Assembly (NCBI GenBank): GCA_003222395.1
Contig: QHWB01000039.1
Span: 186,001-250,000 of the forward strand
Length of the DNA: 64,000 bases
Reading direction: 5' to 3'
Origin: Acidobacteriota bacterium
Lineage (GTDB): Bacteria > Acidobacteriota > Vicinamibacteria > Vicinamibacterales > CAVVIG01
In this document: positions 19,905-28,210 of the stretch, piece after piece
How positions within the stretch are numbered: the stretch's first letter is position 1
Layout of the letters: each line of letters begins with the position of its first letter
The notes under the pieces: model-generated
The model's input: only the letters and a program-made list of their open reading frames with translations
Database searches by the model: none
What the model was told of the DNA's origin: nothing
Program-made: the position numbers and the translations under genes

Positions 19905-20792
19905 TCATCGCTGCTGCAACACACGCTCAATCGCCCACGCGATCAACCCAGGCTCCGAGTTTTGGATCTGATGAGAGCTCGTCGCGGTCTCGACGAACGT
20001 TCCTCGCGCAAGGCTTGTTGCGAACCGGCGAAGTGACGCGTTCCGCACGCTGAGCCACTGGCGCACCCACCGGTGCATGTCAAACGACACGGGCATTGAG
20101 GTCGGCCATTCGGTGTCGCTGTCGCCCACGAGCACCACGACTGGAATGTTGCGCAACGGAGGCAGCGACTGAATCTCGGGGAAGCCGGCGGCGGACATCG
20201 CTGACGCCATTGCACTCTCGGCGAGGATTGGTTTCGGCGTCGCTGGGTTGGGCTTCTGCAGCGCGCGCATTTCGTCGCGTTCTTTCTGTCCAAGTCCAAG
20301 GGGAACAAAGATGTCGTTGACATCATCATCGGACGTCCGGGTGAAGTCGGGCGTGGGGTCGACGAACACGAGGCCGGCGACCCCGTTGGGGTAGACGCCG
20401 GCAAACATCCGGATCCGCGTGCCGCCAAGCGAGTGTCCAACCAGGACGTACGGCGGCGTGACGCCAGCAGCGGCCAGCGCATCGTGCAATACAGTCGCAA
20501 TGTGCCGAAGCGTCGGTGACTCTCCATCGTCGGCTGATCTGCCGAGTCCCGGCCGGTCGTATCGAATCGTGCGCAGATCTCTCGAGAGAAGCGGAAGCAC
20601 GTGCGCGAAGTCGCCCGTGCCCGGGGTGCCGAGGCCGCTCTCAAACACGATCGTTGGACGCGTCGCGCTGGGCCGCGCAGGCGAGGCGATGTCGAGCCGC
20701 ACGGAGCGGCCGTTCACCTGAACGGTGACGTCCTTCGCCTGAGCGGACGGACCGATGAGCAGCAGCGCAAGAAGGAGCGGCCTGGCGTTCAT
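19905..20792 (-). CDS. Secreted alpha/beta hydrolase
   Basis: The 295-residue protein has a signal peptide (MNARPLLLALLLIGPSAQA) and an alpha/beta-hydrolase core. Visible are the oxyanion region FESGLG, the strand RTIRYDRPGLGRS, the nucleophile elbow GHSLGG, an acid strand VVVLVGDSDTEWP and a catalytic His in TSSHQIQNSEP. It probably acts on esters or amides in the periplasm; the substrate is unknown. It is paralogous in layout to the hydrolase at 26,896-27,894. The 246 bp between it and the convergent YdeI-like gene hold no gene. Confidence 0.85.
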   Translation of the reverse strand: MNARPLLLALLLIGPSAQAKDVTVQVNGRSVRLDIASPARPSATRPTIVFESGLGTPGTGDFAHVLPLLSRDLRTIRYDRPGLGRSADDGESPTLRHIATVLHDALAAAGVTPPYVLVGHSLGGTRIRMFAGVYPNGVAGLVFVDPTPDFTRTSDDDVNDIFVPLGLGQKERDEMRALQKPNPATPKPILAESAMASAMSAAGFPEIQSLPPLRNIPVVVLVGDSDTEWPTSMPVSFDMHRWVRQWLSVRNASLRRFATSLARGTFVETATSSHQIQNSEPGLIAWAIERVLQQR

Positions 20793-20960
20793 TCCGGTCC
20801 ATTGCCAGCGGCCCAGTGCAGGGTCCCGGCTGAGGACGAGTTTCGGCCTGTCCGCTTATATCACACCGACCCTCCCAAGATACGAGGGCAGGCGCGTAAG
20901 TTCCTGAAGTGAGCAAGTCAGAGCTATTGCTCGTTGAATGAAGTGAATCGAAGGCGTCGG

Positions 20961-20984
20961 TAACGACAAACGCCGACCTGGTGG
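20961..20984 (+). repeat. Island dispersed repeat, copy 1
   Basis: First of five short sequences with core AAACGCCGAYCTGG found between cargo genes. This copy is TAACGACAAACGCCGACCTG and lies in the 311-bp gap before the gene at 21,104. That gap otherwise shows nothing recognisable. Confidence 0.5.
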
Positions 20985-21103
20985 CTGTGGCCGGGGGCCG
21001 CCGCCAGCTCAGGCCCTGTACTCGGCGATCATTCGTATCCGACGAAAGCCGACGCGTCTACCCGACCAGCATCGGCCATAGAATGAGTGGGAGGAGCAGA
21101 CCT

Positions 21104-21514
21104 ATGAAATGGTCGCTGCGGCTTCTGACAACGGCGGCTGCGATCAACTGCCTGGTTGGTGTCGCGGCCGGTGCTCCCGAACGTTACTGGCAAACCGGCA
21201 CCTGCACCGACGCTGGCGTCATGCGTGACTTGACCGTCGGCCAGGACAGAGTCGGATCCAGACCGTTCGGACCACCGAGTCCCGCCAATCCTCCGACCGT
21301 CCCGGAGGTTGCGACCTATGTGATTGAGACGCAGGACGACCGGGTTGAAGTGAAGGACATTCTCCCTGTTGGCGCCGGCAGCTTGAACTTGATCGTCGGT
21401 GATCGAGTGATGTTTGCTATCACGAAAAAGACGGTCTACATCCGCGACGCGAAGGGACACGAATACCGATTCAGGCTGACCAAGAAGACGCCGAAGCGAA
21501 TAGATAGCCGCTGA
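21104..21514 (+). CDS. Small secreted protein of unknown function
   Basis: The 136-residue protein starts at an ATG preceded by GGGAGGAG. It has a signal peptide (about residues 1-24, ending VAAGAPER). The mature part contains YWQTGTCTDAG, a beta-rich stretch with ATYVIETQDDRVEVKDILP, and a basic tail (YRFRLTKKTPKRIDSR). I do not recognise a named family; similar short secreted proteins are common in acidobacterial genomes. A longer start seven codons upstream would place the Shine-Dalgarno inside the gene, so I rejected it. Confidence 0.65.
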   Translation: MKWSLRLLTTAAAINCLVGVAAGAPERYWQTGTCTDAGVMRDLTVGQDRVGSRPFGPPSPANPPTVPEVATYVIETQDDRVEVKDILPVGAGSLNLIVGDRVMFAITKKTVYIRDAKGHEYRFRLTKKTPKRIDSR

Positions 21515-21558
21515 CCGCCTCGTTCGTCAGCAGCATCATCCGAAAGGACCGGACACTG

Positions 21559-21583
21559 TAACGCAAAACGCCGATCTGGCGAC
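21559..21583 (+). repeat. Island dispersed repeat, copy 2
   Basis: AACGCAAAACGCCGATCTGG with flanking bases, in the 120-bp gap between the small secreted protein and the VWFA gene. Confidence 0.5.
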
Positions 21584-21636
21584 TGACACCGCCTAAACTC
21601 GTACACGTGCGGCGCCTCGATGGTTTTGAGCTTACG

Positions 21637-22638
21637 ATGGCGGGCGTGAACGGCTGGCTTATCGCGGTCGCCGCGGCGGGCCTGGCGGCCCAGCAGACCT
21701 ATCGGGACCGCGTCGACGTCCCCCGCGTCCTCGTCGACGTTCGTGTCGTGGACAACGCCGGCAAGCCGGTCGCGGGGCTAACGCCCGCTGACTTCTCCGT
21801 CCGGATCGACGGCAAGACTGCGGCGGTCGACACGATGGAGTGGGCTGCTGCCGAGGACGCGGCCTCGCTCACGTCGGCGCCGTCGAGGCCTGACGTCGTG
21901 CCGCCGCACGGCCGCTGGATCGTCTTCCTCTATCAGAAGAAACCAGATCTGTCCGAAGTCGCCGGGCTGATGCGCATCCGCCGCGACCTCGCCGCCTTCG
22001 CGGGCGTGATCACGTCCGAGGACCGCTCCGCGGTCGTGTCGTTCGACACGCAGGCACATCTCTGGCTCGATTTCACGAACGACGTGCCGGAAATGCGGCG
22101 CGTGCTCGAGCACGACATCGTCGTCGGCTCGCCGCCGCGCCTGGATCCCGGTCCAGCGCCGTCGCTCACTGGCCGGCTCGCCGCGTTTTCGTCGAGCAAC
22201 ACGATCGAGCAGACACTGCGGCTGCTCGGCGAGACGCTCGAGCCGTTGCCCGGTGCGAAGAGCATCATCGTGCTCGGATATGGGATGGGAACCTGGATCC
22301 CGAAGTTCCAGTCAGTCGACATGGACGCCGGCTATCCAGAGGCGATAATGAGGCTGCAGAAAGCCCGCGTGTCGGTATTCTGCGTCGACATCACGACCGC
22401 CGACTATCACGCGCGCCAGGAAGGACTGCAATCAATAGCGAGCGACACCGGCGGCTTCTACCTGCAGTCGCACATCTTCACGACCGCCGCGTTCGACCGT
22501 CTGGCGGGTGTGCTGGCCGGCCACTACGTCCTGCTGGTGGAGCCTCCGGACCAGGAGAAAGGCGCGCGCCGCCTGCAGGTCGCGCTGACGCATCGGCGAG
22601 CGACGGTGATCGCGAGGCGGTGGTATGTTGCGGAATGA
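21637..22638 (+). CDS. VWFA-related secreted protein
   Basis: The 333-residue protein belongs to the VWFA-related domain family that is abundant in Acidobacteriota. After a signal peptide (MAGVNGWLIAVAAAGLAAQ) comes a beta domain with the hallmark VDVRVVDNAGKPVAGLTPAD at about residues 25-45. A von Willebrand A-like Rossmann domain follows (HGRWIVFLYQKKPD through VSFDTQAHLWLDF, SIIVLGYGMGTW, VFCVDITTADYH). The canonical DxSxS metal motif is not intact, so metal binding is doubtful. A GTG ten codons upstream is a possible start, but the ATG gives the better signal peptide. Role and ligand are unknown. Confidence 0.8.
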   Translation: MAGVNGWLIAVAAAGLAAQQTYRDRVDVPRVLVDVRVVDNAGKPVAGLTPADFSVRIDGKTAAVDTMEWAAAEDAASLTSAPSRPDVVPPHGRWIVFLYQKKPDLSEVAGLMRIRRDLAAFAGVITSEDRSAVVSFDTQAHLWLDFTNDVPEMRRVLEHDIVVGSPPRLDPGPAPSLTGRLAAFSSSNTIEQTLRLLGETLEPLPGAKSIIVLGYGMGTWIPKFQSVDMDAGYPEAIMRLQKARVSVFCVDITTADYHARQEGLQSIASDTGGFYLQSHIFTTAAFDRLAGVLAGHYVLLVEPPDQEKGARRLQVALTHRRATVIARRWYVAE

Positions 22639-23003
22639 CGCCACGAAGCGAAGTTGTCAGCCGGAACACCCAGGCCGCGCGGATCTCCGCCACGAGGCGA
22701 ACGTCGTCTGCCGCCCGATCCAGCGCCTGCGGCGCGTCCCCTACACACAACGCGACCAGTCGTTACTGAAGTCACCGCCCGCGCCATCCGAATTACGTCC
22801 TCGGTCGACCGTGCCACGAGTTGTGCGGACAATTGCCCCGATGCATGCATCGCGCGATCTACCAATTACATTCCTGTCTTGAATATGATCCAGCGTCTCC
22901 CGTCGGATTGGAAAGGAGCACCCCGGCGCGCTTCCAAGCATCTGCATTTGCCGGAGCGACGAGATACTTAGGCTTCTGTCATCCTCCGTTGCATAATCCC
23001 GGC
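22639..23003. other. Stretch without a recognisable gene
   Basis: These 365 bp between the VWFA gene and the permease contain no frame with coding character on either strand and no clear repeat. They probably hold the promoter of the downstream permease. Confidence 0.4.
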
Positions 23004-24830
23004 ATGCTCGTCCTGCAGGGGTGGCGATCCTGGCGGAACGACAAGGCTGTCGCATTCTTCGCTGCGGCTGCCTTCGCAGCTGGCATCGGAGCGGCCACGG
23101 CCATATACACCGTCGTCAACGCGGTGATGCTGAAACCGTTGCCGTATCGTGACGGTGACCGGTTCGTCGCCATCTTCAGCGCAGCGGTCAACGATCCCGA
23201 GCATTACGGGTCGCTCTCCTTCAGGGACGCGCAGACCTATCAGGAGCGAACCCGCGTCTTCGATTCGTTCGGATCGTTCCGCTTCGCGGGCAAGAACCTG
23301 ACCTTCGCGGGCGAACCGCATCACGTCGAGGGTGTTGCAGTCACGCCGCGGCTGGTGCGCGAGCTCGGCGTCGATCCGATGCTGGGCCAGTGGTTCCAGG
23401 ACGAGACTGGCGTTGTGATTTCCGCACCGCTCTGGCGGCGGCTGGGAGCCGACTCCGCCATCGTCGGCAAGTCCCTCACCCTAGACGGACGCGGCTATAC
23501 GGTTACCGGCGTGATGCCGGAGCATTTCGCGCTTCCGGTCGCCGGCATCATGTCGGGAACCGGAACGGACGTTTGGATCGCTCTCGATCCAGGAGGACGA
23601 GGGGAACCCGGAGCGGGCGCACTGTATTTCGCGTACGCGCGACGCAAGCCAGACGTGACGTTTGCGGTCGCTGAGGCCGACGTTAAACGCGTGGCTGGAG
23701 AAATCGCCGCGGAAGATCCCATCAATCATCCCGCCTATACCGCGCGCGTCTTCGATCTTCGGGAGACCGTCATTAAGGACATCCGACCGACGCTGTTGTT
23801 ACTGCTGGCAGCGGCAGCGCTCCTGTTTCTGATCACCTGCGCGAATGCCGCCGGACTCCTGTTGGCGCGGTCGGTTGCCCACGCGCGCGAAACGGCGATG
23901 CGCGTGGCGCTGGGAGCCAGCCGGTCACAGCTCGCCGCGCTCTACCTCGCCGAAAGCCTGCCGATCGCGCTCGTCGGTGCAGCCGCGGGGATCGTCCTGA
24001 GTCTCACGCTAACACCTGGAGTGGTCTCGATGGTCTCGGACTATCTCCCCCGCGCGGAGGAGATTGCTGTCGATTGGGCAGTTGTGTTGTTCGCGGCGGG
24101 AGCAGCGATTCTCGCAAGCGTCTTGTCCAGCCTGGCTCCGCTCTGGCAGGCGTTACGGACCGCACCCGCGGAGGCGCTTGGCGAGGGGGCCCGTGCGTCA
24201 GCGGGCGCGCGCAGCCGGCGCGTGTCTCAGTCGCTGGTCGTCGCCGAGATCGCGCTGGCCTTCGCCCTGCTCGCGCTCAGCGCCATCCTGATCAGCCACC
24301 TCAGGAATCTGTCGCGCACATCCGCCGGTCTCGACGCTGATCATGTGTTGACGTTCGTCGCCAGCATTCCGGGCCCCATCGCTGACGATCCCGCGAGGCG
24401 CATTCCGTTCCAGCGACGGCTCGTCGAGGCGTTGAGCGTCATTCCCGGCGTCGACGCCGTCGCTTTCGCGAACCAGTTGCCGCTCGATGGGTGCTGTCTC
24501 GGCACCAACATTTATCCGGAAGGCCGGCCTACGGATCTCATGGCGGGACAGCGGACCAGCCTCATGGCCATCAGCCCCGACTACTTTCGGGCCATGGGGA
24601 TTCCGCTGCGACGTGGACGACTGCTGAGTGAGACCGATGTGCGCGATGACCACGCCGTCGCCGTCATCAGCCAGTCCGCGGCCACGCGTACTGGGGCGAC
24701 CGGGATCCCATCGGGACGTTTGGGAGGTTTCTCAATCCCACAGGCTCGCGCTTCCAGGTGGTCGGAGTCGTCGGCGATGTGCGCAACGACGGCCTGGGCA
24801 ATCCGCCCGTGCCGGATATCTACATTCTGA
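23004..24830 (+). CDS. ADOP/MacB-type permease, 5' frame of a frameshifted gene
   Basis: The frame encodes the N-terminal membrane helix (FAAAAFAAGIGAATAIYTVV), the MacB-like periplasmic domain, the first three-helix core (LLLLLAAAALLFLITCANAA, then GLLLARSVAHARETAMRVAL) and the second periplasmic domain. Around 24,675-24,690 the reading frame shifts: after AVAVISQSAA the expected HAYWGDRDPIGTFGRF continues in the frame used by the next entry. The residues after the shift in this frame are noise. No ATP-binding subunit is adjacent, as usual for orphan ADOP permeases. A single-base sequencing error or a true mutation could explain the break. Confidence 0.75.
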   Translation: MLVLQGWRSWRNDKAVAFFAAAAFAAGIGAATAIYTVVNAVMLKPLPYRDGDRFVAIFSAAVNDPEHYGSLSFRDAQTYQERTRVFDSFGSFRFAGKNLTFAGEPHHVEGVAVTPRLVRELGVDPMLGQWFQDETGVVISAPLWRRLGADSAIVGKSLTLDGRGYTVTGVMPEHFALPVAGIMSGTGTDVWIALDPGGRGEPGAGALYFAYARRKPDVTFAVAEADVKRVAGEIAAEDPINHPAYTARVFDLRETVIKDIRPTLLLLLAAAALLFLITCANAAGLLLARSVAHARETAMRVALGASRSQLAALYLAESLPIALVGAAAGIVLSLTLTPGVVSMVSDYLPRAEEIAVDWAVVLFAAGAAILASVLSSLAPLWQALRTAPAEALGEGARASAGARSRRVSQSLVVAEIALAFALLALSAILISHLRNLSRTSAGLDADHVLTFVASIPGPIADDPARRIPFQRRLVEALSVIPGVDAVAFANQLPLDGCCLGTNIYPEGRPTDLMAGQRTSLMAISPDYFRAMGIPLRRGRLLSETDVRDDHAVAVISQSAATRTGATGIPSGRLGGFSIPQARASRWSESSAMCATTAWAIRPCRISTF

Positions 24831-26725
24831 GCGCTCTGCCAACCGTCGAGACGATGAACTTCGTGGTGCGCTCAGCGAGACCGGTCGCAGCGCTCCTGCC
24901 CGACATCCGTCGTGCCGTCCAGAGCGTCGATCCAGAGCTGCCGATTCATCAAGTCGCGAGCATGCGCGACATCATTCAGCGATCGATGACGCTGGAGCGC
25001 GCGGCGTCTACCCTTACCGCTTTCTTTGCCCTCGCCGCGCTGCTGCTCGCAACGTTGGGGGTCTACGGGGTCGTTTCCTATTTCGTGCAGCATCGGAAGG
25101 TCGAGATTGGGACGCGGATGGCCCTGGGTGCCACCAGCCGCAGCGTGCTTTCGCTGATCGTCGGTGGTGGTCTCACGATGGCCGTCCTTGGAGTGGTGGT
25201 TGGAGGTTTGCTGGGATTCGGTGCCGCGCTGTACTTGGTGCGCGCCTTCGAGATCGGGAACGTCGGGCCCGTTCCGTTCGTCTCGGCGACTGCGATTGTT
25301 GGCGCTGTGGCGTTGGCGGCGTCTGCGGTCCCGGCGTGGCGAGCGTCGCTCCTCTCCCCGATGGCGGCGATCCGGGACCAGCCGGAATCGGTGTGGCAGG
25401 CTGCACGGCAGAAGGTCGAGCGAGCTGTCCGGCATCTCTCCGGGGACGACGAGCAGCCCGTCGTGTCGCTTGGGACTCTGATCAGCGAGTTCGCGGATTC
25501 GGTTCGCCGTGCGGGGTCCGTTCGGGACGCTGCGGACGCGTCGCTCGCGACCTTACAGGAACGGACGGGCGCGTCGTCCATCATGCTGCTCGAGAAGGCC
25601 GGTGGGGAGTACCGCGGTAGGACGTGCTCGATCCCGGCCCAGGGGGTCCTGATGAACCTCCTTCGGCACTACCCTCACCCGCTCGCACTGCCGCAGGGTC
25701 ACTTCGCCATGTGGCTGCGATGGGCGCGAGAATCCAGGCCGGAGCATATCGCCGAGATAGAGGCACTGGCGTCAACCGGAGTCCAGACGGTGGTTCCGCT
25801 GCGCACGAAGAACGAGGTCGTGGGCGTGCTCTTGCTGGGGCTTCCTACCGGTCGTGAGCGGTACACGACCGCGGAGCGGCGGGTCTTGAGCAACTCGGCG
25901 GAGGTGATCGCCTTGATGCTCGAGAACGCGCGCTTAACGGATCGTGCGCTGGAACAGGAGAAGGTGCGGCGGGACCTTGCAATGGCCGCCGAAGTACAGC
26001 GGCGACTGCTGCCACCGCAAGCGCCGCGAAGCGCGGCTGCTACGTTCGCGGCATTTACCCTTCCCGCGCGGACAATCGGGGGCGACTACTACGACTTTCT
26101 CGATCTGGGAGGAGAACAGGTCGGGATCGCAGTGGCGGACGTCTCGGGCAAGGGCATCTCCGCTGCGCTCGTCATGTCAGTGGTGCAGGCTTCGCTGCGG
26201 GTGATCTCGTCGCAGCGGCACGTGTCCTTGTCCCAGCTTGCAGCGCAAATGAATAGATTCTTGTATCAGTCCACAGGAGCCAACAAATACGCGACTTTCT
26301 TCTACGCGCAGGTCGAGAATCGCGGCCAGCGGCTTCGGTACATCAATGCAGGCCACAATCCGCCCTATTTGGTGCGCTGTGCGAATGAGACGACGGAGAT
26401 CATTGAGCTCTGCGTCGGCGGTACGGTGCTCGGACTCTTCCCGGAAATTGAGTTTCAAGAGGCGGACATCGATTTGCGGCGGGGGGATCTACTGGTCGCG
26501 TTTACGGATGGTGTTACGGAGGCCCTAAATACTGCGGGCGAAGAATTCGGAGAAGAGAGGCTCAAGCACATGCTGCGTGCGGCGGTTGGTGCCCCGGCGG
26601 ATGAGATTTCGACGAGACTCTCCGACACCATGCGGGATTGGATCGGCGACGCCGAACAACATGATGACTTGACGTTCGTTGTCGTCGCCTTGAATACAAG
26701 TCAAGAAACAACACACACCATCTGA
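24758..26725 (+). CDS. ADOP permease C-terminus fused to GAF and SpoIIE-type PP2C phosphatase domains
   Basis: This frame carries the rest of the same gene. Residues about 1-200 complete the permease: VVGVVGDVRNDGLGNPPVP, then helices near LLLATLGVYGVVSYFV and the end VPAWRASLLSPMAAIRDQP. After a linker comes a GAF-like domain (about 225-390) and a SpoIIE/RsbU-type PP2C phosphatase (about 415-650). The phosphatase metal-binding motifs are RTIGGDYYDFL, VADVSGKGISAALVM, LVAFTDGVTEA and QHDDLTFVVV. Such phosphatases dephosphorylate anti-anti-sigma proteins in partner-switching pathways. The fusion would couple an envelope-spanning permease to cytoplasmic signalling. If the frameshift is real, this part could be made only from an internal start. 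Confidence 0.75.
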   Translation: MVGVVGDVRNDGLGNPPVPDIYILSALPTVETMNFVVRSARPVAALLPDIRRAVQSVDPELPIHQVASMRDIIQRSMTLERAASTLTAFFALAALLLATLGVYGVVSYFVQHRKVEIGTRMALGATSRSVLSLIVGGGLTMAVLGVVVGGLLGFGAALYLVRAFEIGNVGPVPFVSATAIVGAVALAASAVPAWRASLLSPMAAIRDQPESVWQAARQKVERAVRHLSGDDEQPVVSLGTLISEFADSVRRAGSVRDAADASLATLQERTGASSIMLLEKAGGEYRGRTCSIPAQGVLMNLLRHYPHPLALPQGHFAMWLRWARESRPEHIAEIEALASTGVQTVVPLRTKNEVVGVLLLGLPTGRERYTTAERRVLSNSAEVIALMLENARLTDRALEQEKVRRDLAMAAEVQRRLLPPQAPRSAAATFAAFTLPARTIGGDYYDFLDLGGEQVGIAVADVSGKGISAALVMSVVQASLRVISSQRHVSLSQLAAQMNRFLYQSTGANKYATFFYAQVENRGQRLRYINAGHNPPYLVRCANETTEIIELCVGGTVLGLFPEIEFQEADIDLRRGDLLVAFTDGVTEALNTAGEEFGEERLKHMLRAAVGAPADEISTRLSDTMRDWIGDAEQHDDLTFVVVALNTSQETTHTI

Positions 26726-26734
26726 CGCTGTGGC

Positions 26735-26752
26735 TTTAAACGTCGATCTGGT
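26735..26752 (+). repeat. Island dispersed repeat, copy 3
   Basis: TTTAAACGTCGATCTGG, a variant with one changed base in the core, ten bases after the stop codon of the phosphatase frame. Confidence 0.4.
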
Positions 26753-26810
26753 AGAAATCGGCGCGTCACACCTCCCCGTCAGGTGCGGACTCAGGAACCC
26801 GTCGGTTCCG

Positions 26811-26834
26811 ATAAACGCCGATCTGGCGAGCGAC
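26811..26834 (+). repeat. Island dispersed repeat, copy 4
   Basis: ATAAACGCCGATCTGGCGAG plus flanking bases, 62 bp upstream of the lipoprotein hydrolase gene. It shares the longest match with copies 2 and 5. Confidence 0.5.
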
Positions 26835-26895
26835 TCCGGCAACTAGTTTGCCGCTTGTCGGCAGAAGTCGATGCCGCTAGGCTCAGCGCAGAGAG

Positions 26896-27894
26896 ATGCG
26901 GTATGCCCTGCGGTTCGTACTCGCAATTCTGCTTCTCGTTGGCTGCGGGGCGGCCTACGAGCAACTGTCTGAGCGGCGGGATCGGACGCGCATTCCCCAG
27001 ATCGGCCAATCAATAGCCATCGGTCCGCGAGCGCTGAACATCTTCTGTTCGGGCGAAGGCACGCCATCGGTCATTTTTGATAGCGGCGGCGGAATGCCGG
27101 GGTTCAGCTGGGCCGCCACGCAGCGTGAAGTCAGCACGTTCACACGAGCCTGTTGGTACGACCGCGCTGGTTACGGCTGGAGCGATCCAGCCCCTGCGCC
27201 ACACACGAGTGCCGACGCCGCCAGGGACCTTCACGCCCTCCTGAATGCCGCTCACATTCCTGCGCCGTACGTGCTCGTGGGTCATTCGATCGGCGGATTA
27301 AACGTGCGCGTGTACGCCGGGATGTTCCGTCAGGATGTGGCGGGTGTGGTTCTCATTGACGCCTCTCACGAGGATGTCGACCAACGCATTCCCCGTGGTC
27401 GTCCGCGTATTCGCCTTCCCGCACCATTTCGTCCCGTGTTCGAGATGTGGATGGCGACATTGCGCCAGACAGGAGTACTGCGGCTCATGGCAAACGGCAG
27501 TTTGACAAATGAACCGCAGCCCGTGTCCCTATCAGCGATGGAGTGGCGGACAATTCAGCAGCTAGCCACGCTGGCAAACGCCGTGCAGGCAAGTGCGACG
27601 GAATGGTTCCAGCGAAGCGCGGAGCAGGCGCGTGAGGCAGGCGGTCTCGGAGACCGTCCATTGCTTGTGCTCACGGCGGGGCGTGTAACGGGCCGTGACG
27701 CTGCCGCTGACGAGGACCACCGCGCGTGGATTCAACTTCAGGCTGAAATGGTTCGGCTCTCGGCACGCGGCCGACAAGTGATCGTTGCGAACAGCGGCCA
27801 TTTGATGCCCTTCGACTCGCCAGAAGCCATCGTGGTCGCAATCCGCGACGCCGTCACTGATTTTCGCGGCACACTGGCCGAACGCTCACGATAA
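26896..27894 (+). CDS. Lipoprotein alpha/beta hydrolase
   Basis: The 332-residue protein begins with a lipoprotein signal peptide whose lipobox is LLVGC at about residues 13-17, so it should be lipid-anchored in the envelope. The hydrolase core shows FDSGGG, the strand ACWYDRAGYGWSDPAP, the nucleophile elbow GHSIGG, VVLIDASHED and a catalytic His in NSGHLMPFDSPEAI. The substrate is unknown. It is the second alpha/beta hydrolase of the island. Its TAA stop lies inside copy 5 of the dispersed repeat. Confidence 0.86.
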   Translation: MRYALRFVLAILLLVGCGAAYEQLSERRDRTRIPQIGQSIAIGPRALNIFCSGEGTPSVIFDSGGGMPGFSWAATQREVSTFTRACWYDRAGYGWSDPAPAPHTSADAARDLHALLNAAHIPAPYVLVGHSIGGLNVRVYAGMFRQDVAGVVLIDASHEDVDQRIPRGRPRIRLPAPFRPVFEMWMATLRQTGVLRLMANGSLTNEPQPVSLSAMEWRTIQQLATLANAVQASATEWFQRSAEQAREAGGLGDRPLLVLTAGRVTGRDAAADEDHRAWIQLQAEMVRLSARGRQVIVANSGHLMPFDSPEAIVVAIRDAVTDFRGTLAERSR

Positions 27895-27908
27895 ACGCCG
27901 ATCTGCTT
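27891..27908 (+). repeat. Island dispersed repeat, copy 5
   Basis: ATAAACGCCGATCTG and following bases. The TAA within it is the stop codon of the hydrolase gene, so the repeat abuts coding sequence directly. Confidence 0.5.
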
Positions 27909-27938
27909 TAGTGAGATCCGCGATCATCAGCTCGCACG

Positions 27939-27989
27939 GATTCTGCGGCTCGTCTCGGCTCCGTCAAGGCGCTGCGCTTCGCTCCGCCC
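27939..27989 (+). repeat. About 50-bp repeat, copy A
   Basis: Begins GATTCTGCGGCTCGTCTCGG and ends CGCTTCGCTCCGC. A second copy at 29,519-29,568 matches at most positions. This copy forms the left half of a GC-rich imperfect hairpin reaching about 28,040. Confidence 0.6.
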
Positions 27990-28083
27990 CGCACGGCGGG
28001 CTCTGGCCCTGACGGGGCCTCGGACGAGGCGCCGCTCCCTCTTATTCTCTAGGTGATGGTCGCGACGGTGTGATGCTCGCGAC

Positions 28084-28189
28084 CTGCCGACGCTCCGATA
28101 ATCGCCCGGGGATGGAAGCGGCGCCAACGGAGGGAAGGATTGAGCTGCGCCACCGCTTCCGTAAAATGAGTCTTCGGAGCGTCGGTTCG
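28084..28189 (+). repeat. Long imperfect hairpin repeat, copy A
   Basis: The outer arms CTGCCGACGCTCCG and CGGAGCGTCGGTT are complementary. Between them a GGAAGCGG arm pairs with CCGCTTCC. The copy at 32,120-32,254 is about 30 bp longer and shares the sequence GGAGGGAAGGATTGA and both outer arms. Copy A lies just beyond the truncated end of the permease pseudogene at 28,211. With the 50-bp repeat it fills the 316-bp gap after the lipoprotein hydrolase. Confidence 0.65.
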
Positions 28190-28210
28190 GAGCTTTTCGT
28201 TAAGCGCGGG

